From Promerops cafer (lineage: Eukaryota > Chordata > Aves > Passeriformes > Nectariniidae): a stretch of DNA of 64,000 nt. Location of the stretch: assembly GCA_013398275.1 (NCBI GenBank), contig VZSE01005034.1:1694173-1758172 (forward strand), given 5' to 3'. The stretch's first letter is position 1; each line of letters begins with the position of its first letter. This document shows, piece after piece, positions 13,206 through 25,513 of the stretch. The notes beneath the pieces are model-generated. The model saw only the letters and a list, made by a program, of their open reading frames with translations, searched no databases and had not been told where the DNA came from. The position numbers and the translations under genes are program-made.

Positions 13206-14830
13206 CGAGCCATTTGAAAACCTTCATGTGTGTGTTTCCTGTATTTCCTAGCTCTTGGGCAGCAGCAGTATGTTAAGATACATGTCTTTTCTCAGCACAT
13301 TCAGCATCTCTAAACATTTGATATCAAATACAAATTGCATGTGCTGCCTCAACAACAGTCAAGAGACAGAAGGATGGAGAACCAAGAACATCTGTTTAAA
13401 ATGTATGGCCAACTGACAGCTTTTAAATTACTGTGCTGCTCCTTTTACAAAAAAATTACCAAAAATTGCATCAAAGCTGCAGCAAAAGTGTGCTGGACTA
13501 CATGTAAAGCCCCCGACCACCTGAGTCTCCAAGCCTGGATGTCTCTGGACCTGGGACTGACTTCTGGTCCAGCCTATCATGACCTCAGGCCTAGGAATGG
13601 TTTGCATAGCTTTCAAAGCATAAACCAACAACATTGATATTAAAACGCACACACATAGTTCATTACAAAGCCACACCCAGGTACCACACCATTAGCCTTC
13701 AGCTCAATGAGAGTCCAAATACGTCCAAATTCTGACAATGCACCATCTCAAGGTACTCTTCCCTGAGGCTTTCCTACTTTCTGCTCATGTAGCTATTACT
13801 GTGACATTTTTTGTGCTGTAAGTTTTATGCTCCATACCTGAGAAGAAAAAAACAAATAACCCTTTGGGTGGCAAATATGAATCATACTTGCATTGGGACC
13901 AAGTCTTCTTCCTGGATGGAGATGGAAGGAGAGAAGAGCAGAAGCCTGAAGCAGCAAACAAAAATATTTGCTAACCCAGGAGCAGGTTCCACAAGTGCTA
14001 CACATGCACAGACTCACTGGGGAGGGCAAGGGCAGCTCTACAGGGGCATGCATCTGAAGCAGAAAATACCTGGGCACGTCTGACAGTGAACAAGCCTTCA
14101 AATGCCTGTTGAGTGTAGGAGGTATTTTTAGCTTTCTTTATAAACTGAAGAGAGTAGTTCCCAAAGCTTGGAAATAGATTATTTAATTTCGTTTTATTTT
14201 TCCTGGCATTTTATTGCAAACACTCTTAAAGCTGTTTTCAGGTTAAGAAAAACAAGCGAAGGGAAAATGCACAGGTTAGAGTTCACTCTTCTTGAAATCT
14301 AGCCCAGAATTTCTAAGTGTTAATCTCTGGAGGAAAAGCAAACTAATTCTGTAAGAGTGGCTCTGATTTTAGGCCATACGACCTGTTTCTCACATCTCTC
14401 ACACATTTCATATAGTTCTCAACAATCTACTGTTTGCCCAAAATCCCAGGAAGATTTTGTTCATTAAATGTAATAATTGCATCAGGCTCTCTTCTTAGTA
14501 AGATTTCAAGAGCACATGCCAATAAGAGCAGTCCTGAGAAACTGGCTACTGACCTAACATGGTTACAGCAGTTGAAATTGTTTTGTTCAAACATGAGCAA
14601 AAACAATATGTTAATAACTGCTTAGAAAAACAGTAACCAAAAATGGGGTTTTTTAACTTTTTCAACAGGTCAGTCTTTCTTAATCCTCAGTAAAGCTGTT
14701 CAAGTGTAAAGAAGGGTCACCAATGGCATTTTGTGAACCCATGTATTTTGAAATACAGGGTGTACATCACATCTCATTTCCCAAGTAATTTCTGTACATG
14801 CTTAGTACATCACAATTCTGTGTGATACTC

Positions 14831-14858
14831 TCCATTTAGTATTTAAACACTAAATGGA
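14831..14858. repeat. Perfect 10-bp inverted repeat, 8-base loop
   Basis: TCCATTTAGT (14831-14840) is the exact reverse complement of ACTAAATGGA (14849-14858), separated by ATTTAAAC. No T run follows and the genome is eukaryotic, so it is not a terminator. It could be a binding palindrome or chance. Confidence 0.75.
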
Positions 14859-15547
14859 ATAAGGTCTGTTTCTAACTGACATTGATCATTATAATTTGCT
14901 TAGATTCACTGGTGGGGAAAAACAGAAGAAAGATTTTCTTCTTTTTTCACTGACCTGTTTAACATTCTGTAAAACTTACTAATATTGTATTTGTTGCAAC
15001 ATCAGAACAGGTATTAGAGCAGATGCTTCAGGAAGTTACAGTAATAATTCAGCTGCATACACAGGGAAAAACACAAGGGGTTTTGGTCCCTTCAGATACC
15101 TCTGGCTCCACAGTTCAGGCTCTTTATTAAGGTGTCCCTTTTAGCTTCTCCTGCATGGACCACCACTGTCGTCCTTACTCCATATCTACCCTCAGCCTAG
15201 GAAAACAGTGCTCAAACCAAAGGCCCCTCACCCTTTCGAGTTTTGTTCTTCCCTTTAAAAACACATTTCCCTAATTTGAAGGCTGCTTTAGCAGCTCTGC
15301 AGTGGGGAAAAGCCCTTCAGTGTCACTCGGCTGAGCAGGAGGTGTAACATGCCACGTGCCCCTGAGGTTATAATGCTGATGAGGGAACTGGCCAAACCCC
15401 ACTGTGTTTAAACCTCTTTGGACTTTCTCCTTGTGAGGCAAAGCAAAGAGTGGCATCCATCCCCTGCCCCACTATCTCTGAAAGGACTCAAATTCTCAGG
15501 CTGCTGAAACCTCTGCTCTTTCTTCTACCTACCTTCACCCCCCCAAC

Positions 15548-15576
<29 letters not shown>
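15548..15576. repeat. A29 homopolymer with purine-rich continuation
   Basis: Twenty-nine consecutive A, followed to about 15595 by A/G-rich sequence and preceded by a C run. No recognisable gene copy lies upstream. It is prone to length error in sequencing. Confidence 0.9.
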
Positions 15577-15578
<2 letters not shown>

Positions 15579-16518
15579 AAAAAGGGGAAAAAAAACCCCA
15601 CACATAAAGATGAAGACAATGAAATGAAGGCTGATCCCTAAGTCAATCCTTGTGTGTAGCCCTCTAATTTGCACTGAGTCTTCCCAGGTCAGTGGAGCAC
15701 TGGTATAAGGAGTCATATCCATCTGAAACAATGGTAGGATCAGTGCAAGATGCATGGACACGAATATCTTACAAAGCTGTGTACCAGGGCCACCAGCAAC
15801 CCCAGCCAAGTCAAAACAGAACAGGTCAGAGAGAGAGAATCTCTGGCCAGGATTTCCATGGCTTTAAACAACATGGCACAACAAGTGGTAAAAGGGCTGT
15901 ACAGTCTGACCCTGCCCTGTGCTGGGACTTGACATCTTGTACAGTGAATTGCAGGAGTTTCTGCCTTTCTGGTCAGGATCTCCTGGTAAGAAGTGTGTGC
16001 TGGCACCAGACAGCACTACTGCAACAAGTCTCCTACATGTGGCACACATTTATGAAGGTGCTGGCCCCTGAAGATGAAATGAACATCGTCAAACAAAAAA
16101 AGTCTATAACTACATTTGTATTTCATGCAAGAACTGCTTTAGTCAAAGAACTTTAAATTTCTTAAAATGACATGCTGCTATACAGTTTTCTATACAAGAC
16201 ATATAAGCATGCAAATTCCTGCTCAACATGAAGGTGAGTAAATATAACTCTTGCCAAAACAAAAGCAGGCTAATAATATTGATTTAAATTCCTTCTCATA
16301 CTAAGAAGAGAGGATGGTTCTATTTTAAGAGGGTTTTTTAGAAATCAAAAAGCACAGAAGACCTTAAGTATACTTATTATTACCTTCTAGTACACCTAAG
16401 GCCCTATCATTTAAATTAAAAATATATTTATTTTAATTAATTTTGATTAATTTAATATATTGTCACTCTAGTTCACTGTTATCATATCATTCCCCTCAAT
16501 GATCACTATCCTTTCTTA

Positions 16519-16533
16519 TTTTTTTTTTTTTTT
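16519..16533. repeat. T15 homopolymer
   Basis: Fifteen consecutive T. A matching A16 run lies 180 bp away at 16713-16728, so the two could pair as an inverted repeat in single-stranded form. Confidence 0.8.
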
Positions 16534-17558
16534 GCCACCCTTTATAGCCACACTGCAAAAATACAACTGATGTAGAGAGAGGCCAACGTGCACAAAGCCA
16601 GCACTGAATGAGCCTTGTGGACCCAATCTCCTGCACTGTGGTGCCTTTCTGAAAGGGAGCGTGCAGCTCAGCCTGCAATGTTGTGCTTGGATGCCATACA
16701 GGTCTCCAAAGGAAAAAAAAAAAAAAAACAACCCACCTTGTTTTCATTCCAGCCATGTTTACATAAAGGCTCTAATGATCCCCACCAGCAGGTTATTTCT
16801 AACCCCTGGCCTCCTTCCCACCCCCGTGTGTCCCTCTCCAGCCAGCCCCCACGGTAACAACCTGCCATTCTCCTCAGCAGCAGTGGTTAAACATCTGGCT
16901 GTAAATCGCCATTGCCACACGCTTCAAGCCCTAACTACTTATCCTAGCTGGAGAAGGCAGGCAGAAATGGTTAATTGCATCTAAATTCAACTCCACTGCC
17001 ATGGCAGTTTTTGCTACAGCATCATCACTTGGCATCTAGGCAAAACCAGCCAACAGCCCCCATTCTTAGCTAGAGTTATGTTTGTAGTGCATCAGCAAAA
17101 ATGATCAACAACAAGAAAAAGCAAAGCAGTCCCTGTTTTCACATACCCTGTCACAACTCTGCTTATTAAGTCAGGAGAGCTAGAAATGCAGATATAATCA
17201 ACACAAAGAGATTTCAGCCAGCTGATGAGATCTGCTGTGGCTTCTGCTCAATGCTCAGCACGTGCCACACAGAGCAAGGAATCTGTTTCAAGTACCACTT
17301 AAAACAATGTACTTTAAACTTCTGAGTTCGCATGGCAACATGCTGAATAATATAAGCCACATGATTCAGATGTTTTAAGCACTGTGTGTGTGCTTCACTG
17401 AAGCCCAAGAGAATTTCACCACGTGTCTTAAGGCCACTGCCTGTGGCCTTAGACCCCTCAGGTGACAACTGCACAGCACCTCCACATCTGGGAGAAGCAA
17501 AGGCAAATGCCATCTTCCATGTGCCTTCACTTTTTTAGCTTGGTTTTCTGCATTATTA

Positions 17559-17613
17559 AAGTGCATTATTAATGATAATAATTATTAATTATTATCATTA
17601 GGATAATGCACTT
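17559..17613. repeat. Near-perfect AT-rich hairpin (25-bp stem, 3-base loop)
   Basis: The left arm (17559-17583) and right arm (17587-17613) are exact reverse complements apart from a two-base GG bulge at 17601-17602, around the loop ATT. The arm contains GTGCATTATTAATGAT. It is far longer than the other foldbacks in the window. It could be a miniature inverted-repeat element remnant, a slipped ATT microsatellite turned cruciform, or a homeodomain-type binding cluster. No flanking target duplication was identified. Confidence 0.85.
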
Positions 17614-20577
17614 GAAAGAAATTTATACTCAAGAAATTAAACACCTGATTTTCTAACCCAAACTTCAGCAAACAAATGCACTTCTTTCATGTCCTAGAAT
17701 AGCAGTTGTGTGGAGTTTGGCATTGTGATTTTTGGTTTGTTCACTTATTTTTAAAAACCTTTTTTCCCGTCCACAGATTTGAATAAGATGAAATCCACAA
17801 GGGTATTTTTTATTAAACTTTCTCCAGCAGCACTTAGAGAGCTCACTGCCTCTTGCTGCTGAGCAGCTCATGTCAAACTCACTGGAAGCCTGGGATCCAG
17901 CTGCACAGGTAGAAAACTTCTCATGAGCATCACATTTTACAGGTAGATGCTGCAGACATAAGCAATTCCTGACCACTACCCAAGCCCAGCCTATGGGCCT
18001 ACTCTAACCACGGTCCCACATATAAGTGAATTACTGATCATATTAAATATTCACACAGAAGACATTAGTAATTTGCTTTTAGATTATAACATGATTTTAG
18101 GAGGTATTTGTAACAGAAATCACCTTTCCAGGGCTTTTAACTTCACAGTAGGTTTTTTTTTATGCCTCTAGTCCATTAACACAATGCCAAGGAACAGTCT
18201 TGTGTTGCTTAATTTAAAAGCTATTAACTTCTTATCTGAAATTAATGTTTAAGATTATTAAGCTATGAAGCAATAACAGCTATATTTGCAAAATAACAGA
18301 ATTCTTGCATAGAAAACTGCCTAAGTCACCTACACTTGCCTTCTAACCTGTCCTTAGTAAAAATTTGGTGCAAACTGTCACATACATATTTGGTATTGCC
18401 CATGAACTTGCAGCAACAGTATGATCCCAGAAAGGGATGTAAATATTAAGCCTTATTGAGGGAACAGAGCTAGTGCTGGGACATAAAACATCCCCTAATT
18501 TTGCCTCATGCACAAACCCAAGAGCCATCTACTCCACACACCTATTTTACCTTCACTACAGTCTTTATGCTCACCTTTCCTGATAGGCACTAATTTGTCA
18601 CATGACATTGTTGGAAGGTTGTTGGATGAAATGTAAAAAGAACCTTACGCATTTTATGCTGCCTGCAAGTTAAAAACTTATTAGCTGCTCTTCTGATATA
18701 GTTCTTCTATGACAACACACTTGCTTTCTATTATTTTTGGCTTGGATCACAGCATTACTTGTATCTGCTTCTTTTTTTAGTGCTTATTAGGTTTAAGGAC
18801 TGAGGAGGAAAATAATTTCCTCAGCAGAAGCCTCCAGAATTAGACAATGTCCTCAGAGTAAAAGCCTCAGCTTTTATGTGTCCTTCTTAAGTGTAAGTCT
18901 TGTGCTAAGGCAAGGGAAAAAGAGGGGTGAACTTGGCTACTACTTAGTTAAAAAGTTGATTCCAAAAACCAATTAATATCCCACTGGATATCCCATTTCC
19001 ACTTCTTGGGAAAGAGGTGAAGATGCTGAGAAACTTAGCATCCCCTCATGTCTGTTCTGAACAACTGCTAGAAAGACAGCAAGAAGGAACACTTTAGAGA
19101 TCAGAAGAACTTGTGGTCTGATGTGCAACCATTATGCCTGTGCAAATGAAGATGATTTGTCATTGCATTTGTTTTTCTTCCTTCATCACCATCCCTCACT
19201 TACAGCACACTTCAGCTCTGCTGGAATCCAGCACAGTTTCCTGCTAAGCTTCAACAGGAGGATGATCAGGCTATTAATGGACAGAGGGTGCAATGGGTAC
19301 AAAAGCTACTGTAACTTGCACAGATAAAGTATGATAGTAGCCATCAACAACCTCTACTCTGGAACATTAAGCCCTCTAGAAATACATAGAGATTCTCTGA
19401 CCCTGTGGTCCTTTCCCTTCCTTTTGTTTTACTCAATATCTTTCAAATACAACTTTTTATGTGTTCAAATCTAACCGGTAGCATCTTCACAAACTTACAC
19501 TAACATTTTGATATCGAAACTATTTCTAGCTTTCTATAAAAATCTTGGGTATTTATTGTGGAAAATAAAAAGTAAAATATAGTATGCACATATTCTATGC
19601 CAAAGAAAACAAGTCTTGTTTGGGCTTCACAGATTTAGGAAATGGTTCAAGAAGAGCTGAGTGAAAATGGCATTTCTGTGATGCTGCTAAAGCCAGCAAG
19701 AAAAGTTCTTGAGAGGAATAAATCTAACAAAGTTACAGGATACCTACTGCATGTTTTAAATACCAAAAACTTTGGTAGGTCTTTATAACCCTCCCATATT
19801 CAAAAAAGTCTCTACACTGGGACAGTTTTATAACATTTAATTCTGCACACCTTATCTGGCCTGTGTTAGTATTTGCACAGTAAGTTACTATGGGCTAACA
19901 CAATCGCTGAACCAAGTGCCTGAGACTGCACAGTCCATTGAAAAGCTTTGGTTGGAACAAGAGCGAATGTGTGCAGAGTGCTTACTTTCTGTTTGCTTGA
20001 GATTTCTTTTGCTTCATTTGTAAATCTCTCCTTTCCTGACCATCAACATAACAGGAAAGTGAGATGAAGGCTGTACAAGCCATCAAGAACCTATCCAAGG
20101 GATCTTGGACTTTGCATGTCTGTCTCTCCTGATACCTCACTGTACAGCAAATCTGGCACCATCAGGGAGAAAATTGAGTGAGGTAGTATGTTTTTTTCAG
20201 CCCCTATAATTACATGAGGAAGTTTTAAAAATGCTGAGAAGCAGATGTCCTATGAAGAAAAGCAGCAGAATGGATGTATGTTTGTTTTTTGGCTAAAACA
20301 TCACAACACAAAAGATGTTCTCCTTAAAAAAAAGTCAACAAATTTTACAATTTCACAGAAGAGAATATTAGCATAAAATCTTGTAGCATTTATTTCTATT
20401 TTGTGCACATTTCACTACTGACTAACTTCTATATCGCTTAACATCAAGTCAATCAAGTTCTGAATCCATCCCATGGGTTTTTTTGTTTGTGGTTTTCTTG
20501 ATTGCTTGTGGTTTTTTTCCCCAGTTTTTCTTTTCCTGCCCTTCCTTGAAGTACGTCTGATTTTTAATTATACTCAC

Positions 20578-20719
20578 TTGGACAGCTTGATGGCTTTCAA
20601 AGAAGCAGTAGTCTCTGTCTCGGCACAGCACAGAAAAAGGTTAACTATGTATGACGTTAAAGACCAGCACAAGATTTCAAAATGCAGCTGTGGATATACA
20701 TGAAGAACAGGAAGAAGCA
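20578..20719 (-). other. Candidate internal exon, unidentified
   Basis: On the minus strand a pyrimidine-rich tract (CTTCTTGCTTCTTTCAG) forms a strong acceptor and GTGAGTAT a strong donor around 142 bp. Only one frame is open: two bases, 46 codons, two bases. It includes YPQLHFEILCWSLTSYIV. The other frames stop within 21 codons. The peptide is hydrophobic in its middle and unrecognised. Its entry phase would accept the exit phase of the candidate exon at 46.5 kb on the same strand, a one-in-three coincidence. It remains unproven and could be a pseudo-exon or a non-coding RNA exon. Confidence 0.25.
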
Positions 20720-21712
20720 CTGAAAGAAGCAAGAAGCTTTTCACTGGATTAAATGTCACTGTGGTGCAGGCCTATGCTGTATAATACGATAATGAACATT
20801 ACACATACAAAGACGCAGATTCAGCAGGTCTAAGAAACTTTCAAACTTGAAGAAACTCCAGTCTTGCTGTACCAGTTTGTTACTCGACCACTGAAAATTC
20901 TGAACAGAGCATTCTCTTCAAGGCCTACAATTTAAGTTTTGCTGTCTCTTGAAACTTTGATACACAAGTTTCAAACTCTTAGCTCCAGTATTTTGTTAGT
21001 ATCCAAGCTCAAACATTTCCACTCTATTCTTTCAATGTGTACATCAGATAATTTGTAGACAGCACCCAGGCACTTCCTTCAAGAACTTCAGCTATTACAG
21101 CCATATAGCAATTATTTTTTCTTTGTTGTCTGTGAAAAGAAGTAACCAAAACAAGAAAGCTACATCTATGTTAGCCAAACCAATAACATGAAAACATACA
21201 GCTATGTTTGGGAGCTCATTAGCAAAAAGCACAGACATACAGACATTCCCCTGCACAAAACCTCTTTCAGCAGCATCAGATATAGAATACTTTCTGCATT
21301 TGTCACCTTTCAGGTCTGAGTTTCCAGCACGCTTCTTGTTATATGCAATTAGCCCCATGCCAAGGTTTGGTACATTTCATAATAAATCCCTGACCACATT
21401 TGCTTCGGGCTTGGCAGCTCTGGAAAGGCTCTATTCATCAGGGCAGCAGTAAGCCACAGGACTCACCACACAACTCACTCGCAGAATTCCAGCACGCTAC
21501 ACTTTTCAACAAGCCATCCCCTCCCTCCTCCTCTCAAACAGCCTGACATATGACTGTGATTAAGTAGGATATGAAAAAGCTCCAATCCATTTTTCTCTTT
21601 TTCATCTCTTTTCACCTCTTTTCCCTTCAGACAACACAGACACACACCTTCCCCCCTCAGGAAAACCCTGCCTTCCCTCCCAGTGCTGCATGGTAGATAG
21701 GAATCCTTTTTA

Positions 21713-21730
21713 TTTTTTTTTTTTTTTTTT
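21713..21730. repeat. T18 homopolymer
   Basis: Eighteen consecutive T. It sits next to a C/T-rich stretch at 21.5-21.7 kb, making a polypyrimidine-biased region on the plus strand. Confidence 0.9.
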
Positions 21731-24700
21731 CCCGTTGCCTGTATTTGAAACAGTAACCATCTATTACTTGCAGGAAAGCTGTGTCTCCTTCTCAGGTTTC
21801 TCCAGCTTTGGAGCACTACCCTCACAGCAGCACATGAGGCTGGCTCTCAGCTGGGAACACTCTCTGAGAGGCACCTGGGAAGAACAGAACAGCAGCAAGA
21901 GCAACCACTGGCAATCGGGCCATCCGTGCATGAGCAATGCAAACAGAATTCCCTCACATTTCCAACATTCAGCCAGCTACAATGACAAAGAGGGAGCTGG
22001 GAGAGACACCAAGGAGGCATGCATGCCACAGGGAGTAGGAGTGGGGAAGCAGTTATCTCCATTGTGCACAGACTGGATTCCTCTCTTCACTGCGCTGTGG
22101 AACAACCTTGCTGGCAACACTGGGATAACCCATTTGCCCAAAAACCCACTCAGAAGAAAGCAGAGCCCTGGTTAAAGAAGCTCCATCATACTTAGTAGCA
22201 ATGTTATAACTAGGCCTGAAATAAGTTTTTCTTTTAGCTAAGAAAGGGTGAAAAACTTCTGTTAAGTCAGAATTATCTCATCTTTCATAGAAGGACACCC
22301 AAAATGTTACACCAGTACAGTTTGACTCGGGTAACCCACACAACAACTTCCACCAGTGCCAAAGCACCCCTGCCTGTGTTTCCACCCTCCTTTCGTCTCC
22401 AGGGACACGTTCTCAAAGCTTCATTTCTTCCTCAGCAACTCTTGTCCTTTCTTAAGGAACTGCCACAGGAATAAGTGGGGCACTACTAAGCCTCAAAACC
22501 TCTACTGTACACTTCTGACACACAAAAGATGGACAAAATGACATTTAAAGGGCATAAAGTAAGCTCCAAAAAAAGCTGCATCTCGAGGGTTACAGTCAGG
22601 AACCAAGACACAGCATGGAAAAGTTCATGTTGTGGTAACAGGCCAGGTTTTCTGCAGGTCTGATTTCTCCTGAGGTCCCTTCTTTTAGGATCCATCCTCT
22701 CCAGAGAACTCTCCCTCTGCCAGAAGTCTGTGCACTCCAAAGCCTGAATACAAATTACAACACCCCATTTTAACACAAAGCATAAAGGCATGCCACAGCT
22801 AACTATACCCAGTGGCAAAACCTAATGAGAAACTAAAAGAGAAATTATACCAGGAGTTTATGTAATCCTATCTTTTCCTTGTTAATCTACCCTTTACCTT
22901 GCCAAAACACTAACCTAAACATGTATCCTAATTTTATGTCATTCCCTTGCTTGCCTGGAGCTGCTGAATACCGGAACTCACAGTGAGATATCCTCACAAT
23001 TCTTTTTCTTCTTAATTCATTTTCTTAATGAATCCAGTACTCTAAAAATAGTACAGTAACAGCCTACGGCATAATGAAGTCAGAAAATACTCATCATCAA
23101 ACTGCATCAGCTGCAGAATGTATTTGATTCATCCAAAGACAAGTCAAACTTGCCTGAGACTTTAGCAGTTATGTAGCTTGTGCTTAATGCCATTTGTAAG
23201 AGCTGAGCCCACCTTCTGCTCAAGAAGTGCCTCTGTGTGCATCCCAGCCCCACTCCCTCCAATGAGGGCACAGTTTCATTCACGGATTTTGGAGAAGCTG
23301 ATTATGCAGCATCACACTGTGTTTCCAAGGTTCCTATTTACCTCAACACATAGCACTGCTGTAACAGGATCAAAAGCTGCAATAGCTGAAAGATTATTTA
23401 ATAGAACAACAATGCTAAATTTACACTTTACCTTGAAAGATCCTTCAGGAGTTCTTACAAAGTTCTCTCATGACCATTTCATGACTGTGTACACACAGCC
23501 CTGGGACGGAAGAGCACTTAAACATTCCCCAAAGCCCTTTGCATGTACAGAGGTGCGTATATGAAGTTCTACCAAGTCACTAAAGTTATCCAGCATGCAT
23601 GGGCTGTTCCTTTGTTAATAAAAGTGAGAAAAAACTGGAATCAGAGTTTCTGCAAAGTGCTCTTCTCACCAATCATTCGTCTTGCTTCTAAGTTTACCAA
23701 ACCTTTCACAGACAGCAGAGAAGTGTAGATGTTTAACGTGAGTACAAATGGTACCAGCCCTATTCAAAGGCAAAAGAAAGTCCAATCCATCTGTTTTTAC
23801 AAATACATACACTTAACTTTAATCTAAGCACTATTTACAAAAATGCATGCAGACATAAAAGAGGATAATAAATTAATAGCTCACAAGAGGCAACGATGAC
23901 TAATGACAGATCTTACTCTCCTTTCCAAAGCCCTGGCCCAAGGGAACACAGCAGATAAAATTACCTAAGTTGACTTTGTGTTTCTGTTAAGCCAAAACTT
24001 TGGTGTATTCTGAACTGTCTGTGTGATGTTTCCCAGCTGGGAGACATAAGCTTTCCTAAACAATTCAGGGCTTTAACGTGACCTTAACACCGTCATCTTC
24101 CTTCATACAGCCAAGGGATATACTTGTTAGTTTATATGGGGTTTATCTTATTCATCAAATTCTCCTGCCTGAGCACTGATATTGCCTACTTGTGGCCGTA
24201 CTGCCAACAGACCCTGCAGGAACCTCTCCAGTAATCTGACTCCTGCCCATGGACAGCAGTCAGTAAAACTGTAAGAAAGCAGTTGTGCAAAACCCTTCTT
24301 GGGCAATTACTACGTGATTGAAATGGTCTCACCAACACAAATATGCTCTATAAATCCTTTTAAATCTGCAAAATTGCCCTGCATTTCTCTGATGAAAATT
24401 GTCACCAGTGACTGTTGGGTGCTGCCAAATTGGGGCATGTAAGCAATTAATTACCTGTGTCAGGACTGCAAGTTGAGAGGCAACACAAGATGGTGCTCTG
24501 AAATTCCCGACACATCTGCATGCAAATGCCAGCTCCTGACAGATTATTTTCAGTACATTTATTGACACTGTAGATAGTGTGTTATAAAATCAAGAAGTGA
24601 AAATGTCATTTCTTCTTTAACCCAGAAAAACCCGACTGGCATTCACCAGAGCTCTTCACATCCCACATCTCATGTTGCAGGGATCACTTACAGAAATCTG

Positions 24701-25474
24701 CATAGGTTTTTCTCTTCCCTTTGTCCTGGACTGTAATGTGATTATACATGGAAGAGCAGCATGTGTGCACATGCACTTGTGATTGAAACAACCTCCTCTC
24801 ACAATTTTCTTTTTCCCCTCCCCAAAATTACCTTTTCCAACACATTTCCCAGGTGATCATCCCATTTCTTAGAACTGAACTGTGCATTTTTATTATCCTG
24901 AATTCCTCTTTAACAAACTTTTAGCAATTCTGTGTCTACCAAAATCCCACATGTTGACCAAACTTTGGAAATATTAACAAATATTGAAAAGGACACAAGT
25001 CTTCACCCTTTGTTGATAAGATTTCCCCATGTGAAATACTAGTGCACTATCATCTGCTCTGATGGTGCAGTTCCACCAGCCTTTACTCCAATAAGGCCGT
25101 GACTCCCTGTCCAACAGCAAGTTTTATGGCATTTCTGTCATTCACCTTGCTCATACTCCCAAGTCAGGTTCACCATGGCACCAGTTGTGCTGATAAAGCA
25201 GAGAAGTATCATGCCTGAATAAATTCCTCTTATGTAATTCTATCTTAATAGTGTGGATCCTGCTTATGAAAAATGTTTACATCATGGCAAGGAAAGCCAC
25301 AAGTCTTGTGTGGGAGGGCAGACTGGGGGAAGGGAGAGGAGAAAACATCCTGTCCTGGAAAATTCTCCCTCAATAAAAGGAGAAAAAAAAAAAAAACCAA
25401 CCACAAATTATACCCTGGCAACTACTAGCTTCCAAAAAATAGCCCTATTTACTTCAATACAGTTCAAATATTTA

Positions 25475-25513
25475 ATATTAATTATTAATATGCAGTATTA
25501 ATAATTGTAATAT
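25475..25513. repeat. AT-rich hairpin (16-bp stem, 5-base loop)
   Basis: The arm 25475-25490 (ATATTAATTATTAATA) is the exact reverse complement of 25496-25513 apart from a two-base TG bulge, around the loop TGCAG. Like the larger hairpin at 17.6 kb it is built from ATTATTAAT-type sequence and carries one two-base bulge. Confidence 0.8.

Larger units (their letters stand above)
12948..20577. other. Non-coding unique sequence with simple repeats and hairpins
   Basis: No gene is recognised. GC-richer patches at about 15.1-16.05 kb and 16.55-16.95 kb allow open frames of up to 154 codons (15692-16156, plus), but these resemble nothing known and show no convincing splice context. An AT-only block lies at about 16.41-16.46 kb. 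Hairpins and tandem repeats are listed separately. Confidence 0.6.

Noticed and set aside
13500..13640. Segment with repeat-like wording (CTGGGACTGACTTCTGGTCC)
   Set aside because: It felt like an LTR or other interspersed repeat, but there are no defined ends, no second copy in the window and no target duplication.
15548..15576. A29 run as the tail of a processed pseudogene
   Set aside because: No gene-like sequence or target duplication flanks it, and it is preceded by a C run.
15692..16156. 154-codon open frame on plus
   Set aside because: Lies in a GC-richer patch where stops are rare, overlaps long frames in other phases, has low-information composition and no family resemblance or clear splice context.
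16182..16230. Plus-strand donor-like AAG/GTGAGTAA with an upstream acceptor
   Set aside because: Short and with a weak pyrimidine tract; two of three frames have stops.
21690..22175. 161-codon open frame, the longest in the window
   Set aside because: Starts inside a T18 homopolymer, and the rest has no domain-like pattern. Best explained as a chance frame in a GC-richer segment.
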